Source of the DNA: CAYVVD01 sp964454975
GTDB taxonomy: Bacteria; Bacteroidota; Ignavibacteria; Kapaibacteriales; UBA2268
NCBI GenBank assembly: GCA_964454975.1
Contig: CAYVVD010000009.1
Coordinates: forward strand, 1-64,000
Reading direction: 5' to 3'
DNA: 64,000 bases
Below are positions 62,468 through 64,000 of this stretch, piece after piece. Numbering within the stretch: position 1 is the first letter of the stretch; the number at the start of each line of letters is the position of its first letter. Both the position numbers and the translations under genes were made by a program. The notes under the pieces were generated by a model. It saw only the letters and a program-made list of their open reading frames with translations, made no database searches and was not told the DNA's origin.

Positions 62468-63561
62468 GCTGAGTACCCGGTTTCTTTAATAAGGCTAAGT
62501 ATTGCCTCGTATGCCTCTGTGGGTGTGATGTCCTTAATGCTCCCGGTCGCTGTTTTTAACGTTCGCGAAGGTGATTTATAAGGGTACCATGGAATGCCGG
62601 TTATATCCTGGCGGGAAACATCAAAAAAAGCTACACATGGAATTTGCCTTGCAGCCGCAATGTGTACAGCAGCCGTGTCCGGCGTGATAATCATCCCGCA
62701 GTTTGCAAGCATTGCGGCATATTCATGGAATGATTCCGCAGGCGGAGCTACTTTAATTCCGGTTCCACTGGCAATCTCAGCAACCTCGCTATTGTAATCA
62801 GGAGTATGGAAAAGCAAAATTTCATACCCCATGTTTTCCTTAATTCGCCTGATTAGCTCAATGTTATTGTCCGACCCCCAATATTTGGACGGATTTGATC
62901 CCGCGAGGTTAATCCCTATCGGTTTCCCTGCCGGGCTGCCAAGTTTTTTAAAAGCCTGTTCTGATTCTTCATCGTTGATAAAATATTCAGGAGATAGATT
63001 AGACTCACGGGGGTCTATGTCAAACGGTTTGAGCAATTCTGCCGTACGCTCGATAATATGGTGTTCCTGATTGTCGAGCTGCTGCACGAGATGGGAATAG
63101 GCATAAGAGTTTTCCTTATTGATGCCTACCGAATACATCGCACCGGAAAAACGCACCGCTATGGATGCGCTTGCCGAGGGGTTGTCGTACATATCCACCA
63201 CTACGTGGTACCTGTTTTGCTTCATTTTCCGGATCAGCGACAGAACAGACGCAGGGGATTTCCTGTAAACAAGAATATTATTTACATACTGTTTAACAGG
63301 CGGGTGGGCGGCATAGTTCTTTTCGGAGAGCAAAATGTCTATCTGGGCATCTGGCAGCCTTTTGCGAAGCTCGCGGATAATAGGGATGGAGATAATTAAA
63401 TCACCTATGCGGTCGTGCCGGACAAGCAAGATACGCTTGCTTTCGGATGTGAACAGTTTTCGCCGCTCATATACAAATGTTTTTGCACGGCGGTCCTCCA
63501 GCAGGCTGATTACAATCCTTCGGAAGAGTATTTCAATCTTTTTTAATATCCGGTTTGCCAT
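62464..63561 (-). CDS. Glycosyltransferase family 9 (heptosyltransferase-like)
   Basis: This 365-residue GT9 protein has RILLVRHDRIGDLIISIPII near residue 42, IGINLAGSNPSKYWG and IITPDTAAVHIAAARQIPCV near residue 295. The N-terminal 35 residues are basic (ILKKIEILFRRIVISLLEDR), which suggests attachment at the membrane surface. It overlaps the upstream GT9 by one base (TAATG) and the downstream one by four, so the three are translated together. Confidence 0.9.
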   Translation of the reverse strand: MANRILKKIEILFRRIVISLLEDRRAKTFVYERRKLFTSESKRILLVRHDRIGDLIISIPIIRELRKRLPDAQIDILLSEKNYAAHPPVKQYVNNILVYRKSPASVLSLIRKMKQNRYHVVVDMYDNPSASASIAVRFSGAMYSVGINKENSYAYSHLVQQLDNQEHHIIERTAELLKPFDIDPRESNLSPEYFINDEESEQAFKKLGSPAGKPIGINLAGSNPSKYWGSDNNIELIRRIKENMGYEILLFHTPDYNSEVAEIASGTGIKVAPPAESFHEYAAMLANCGMIITPDTAAVHIAAARQIPCVAFFDVSRQDITGIPWYPYKSPSRTLKTATGSIKDITPTEAYEAILSLIKETGYSA

Positions 63562-64000
63562 TATAGCAGCTCTATATAAAATTTGTCAAATTCTTCTATA
63601 ACCTGTTCAGGCTTAATGTCTGCAACAATTCCCTTTGGGTTTGCATGTATCGAAACATACTTAACGCCCCATGGATGCCAGTATTCAATATTCCTGATGT
63701 GCCCCGCGGCAAGTGTGATAACAGGCGTCCCGACAGCAGCGGCAAGATGCACAATCCCTGTATCCGGTGTGAAAATCAATTTCGCCCTTCGGACAATTTC
63801 TGCAGATTCATGAATGTGGCTTACGGGAGGTGTTTGTTCAAAACTGCCCTTGCTGTTTTCTTCCCTGGCAAGAAGCTGCGCCATTTCATCTGCGAGGTAT
63901 TGCTCTTGTTTCAGGTAAAGAGGCAAAACAGTAACATCATAATTCCGGATTATGTGCCTTGTAAATTCGATGTATTTTTCACTTTGCCAACAATTTGCCG
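63561..64000 (-). CDS. Glycosyltransferase family 9, 5' part beyond window edge
   Basis: The frame is open from the right edge of the window to the stop at 63561 and gives the last 146 residues of a GT9 protein: the signature LIFTPDTGIVHLAAAVGTPV followed by ITLAAG, then HIRNIEYWHPWGVKYVSIHA. The start and N-terminal domain lie outside. No start codon should be assigned within the window. Confidence 0.88.
   Translation of the reverse strand, partial: ANCWQSEKYIEFTRHIIRNYDVTVLPLYLKQEQYLADEMAQLLAREENSKGSFEQTPPVSHIHESAEIVRRAKLIFTPDTGIVHLAAAVGTPVITLAAGHIRNIEYWHPWGVKYVSIHANPKGIVADIKPEQVIEEFDKFYIELL

Noticed and set aside
1..64000. CRISPR arrays, tRNA, rRNA and tmRNA genes
   Set aside because: No regular spacer-repeat array and no cloverleaf or rRNA-like sequence was recognised in any intergenic stretch; a covariance-model scan was not possible here.

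Overview
The window looks like the chromosome of a free-living, moderately AT-rich member of the Bacteroidota/Chlorobiota/Ignavibacteriota (FCB) group. The evidence is a type IX secretion sorting domain at the end of the protein at 32822-34948, an S46-type peptidase, a TonB-dependent receptor of the outer-membrane beta-barrel type, a DUF2723 membrane protein, and promoters of the TTTG-N19-TAnnTTTG type (cleanest before rpmG). HemA (C5 tetrapyrrole pathway) together with NrfHA points towards the Ignavibacteria/Kapabacteria/Chlorobi side rather than Bacteroidia, but this is inference and no rRNA is present to settle it.

Layout. 1-8282: mostly minus-strand housekeeping genes (partial DUF2723 protein, hemA, an S-adenosylmethionine cycle operon of a sugar-nucleotidyltransferase, metK and ahcY, then thpR and a crotonase) with rpmG and smpB on the plus strand. 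8518-11922: a nitrite-ammonification operon nrfH-nrfA plus an outer-membrane porin. 12180-17996: ten tightly packed plus-strand genes of Mu-like phage character (gp36/DUF1320, holin-like, CHAP-like endolysin, tail-fibre-like, DUF935 portal) with no transposase, terminase or capsid gene, so a prophage remnant or a domesticated cluster. 18164-23076: a lactate/malate-type dehydrogenase, a graveyard with an adenylate cyclase tail and a VOC/glyoxalase pseudogene, phosphoenolpyruvate carboxylase, and an orphan IPTL-CTERM tail. 23095-24572: mraZ-rsmH with three MraZ boxes but no following division genes.

24704-36723: mixed genes (Dabb protein, PAS/GAF histidine kinase, alkylation-repair HEAT protein, glutaminyl cyclase, RadC-like protein with a lost metal site, LipM/LplA-like ligase, a T9SS-exported protein, ATP-type PEP carboxykinase). 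36809-42033: S46 peptidase, GT4 glycosyltransferase, DUF2461 protein and an unknown membrane protein. 42115-46445: arginine operon argB-argD-argC-argJ. 47078-52163: RRM RNA-binding protein, then a stress block of a Fur-family regulator, Dps and peroxiredoxin, and a TonB-dependent receptor. 52547-55525: a Na+/solute symporter, GNAT acetyltransferase and PLP racemase operon. 55781-58531: an MBOAT/DltD-like acylation operon. 58663-64000: DUF58 protein, a polyprenyl-phosphate-type GT2, a decayed intergenic stretch with REP-like palindromes, and three overlapping GT9 heptosyltransferase-like genes running off the right edge.

Together the genes describe a respiratory heterotroph able to reduce nitrite to ammonium, with anaplerotic and gluconeogenic C3/C4 interconversion (ppc, pckA), protein secretion through T9SS and a well-stocked cell-surface glycan system. 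I saw no CRISPR array, no tRNA or rRNA gene and no complete insertion sequence. Candidates for the most unusual content are the Mu-like remnant, the symporter-acetyltransferase-racemase cassette, and two proteins that look like inactivated enzymes (RadC-like and C25-peptidase-like).
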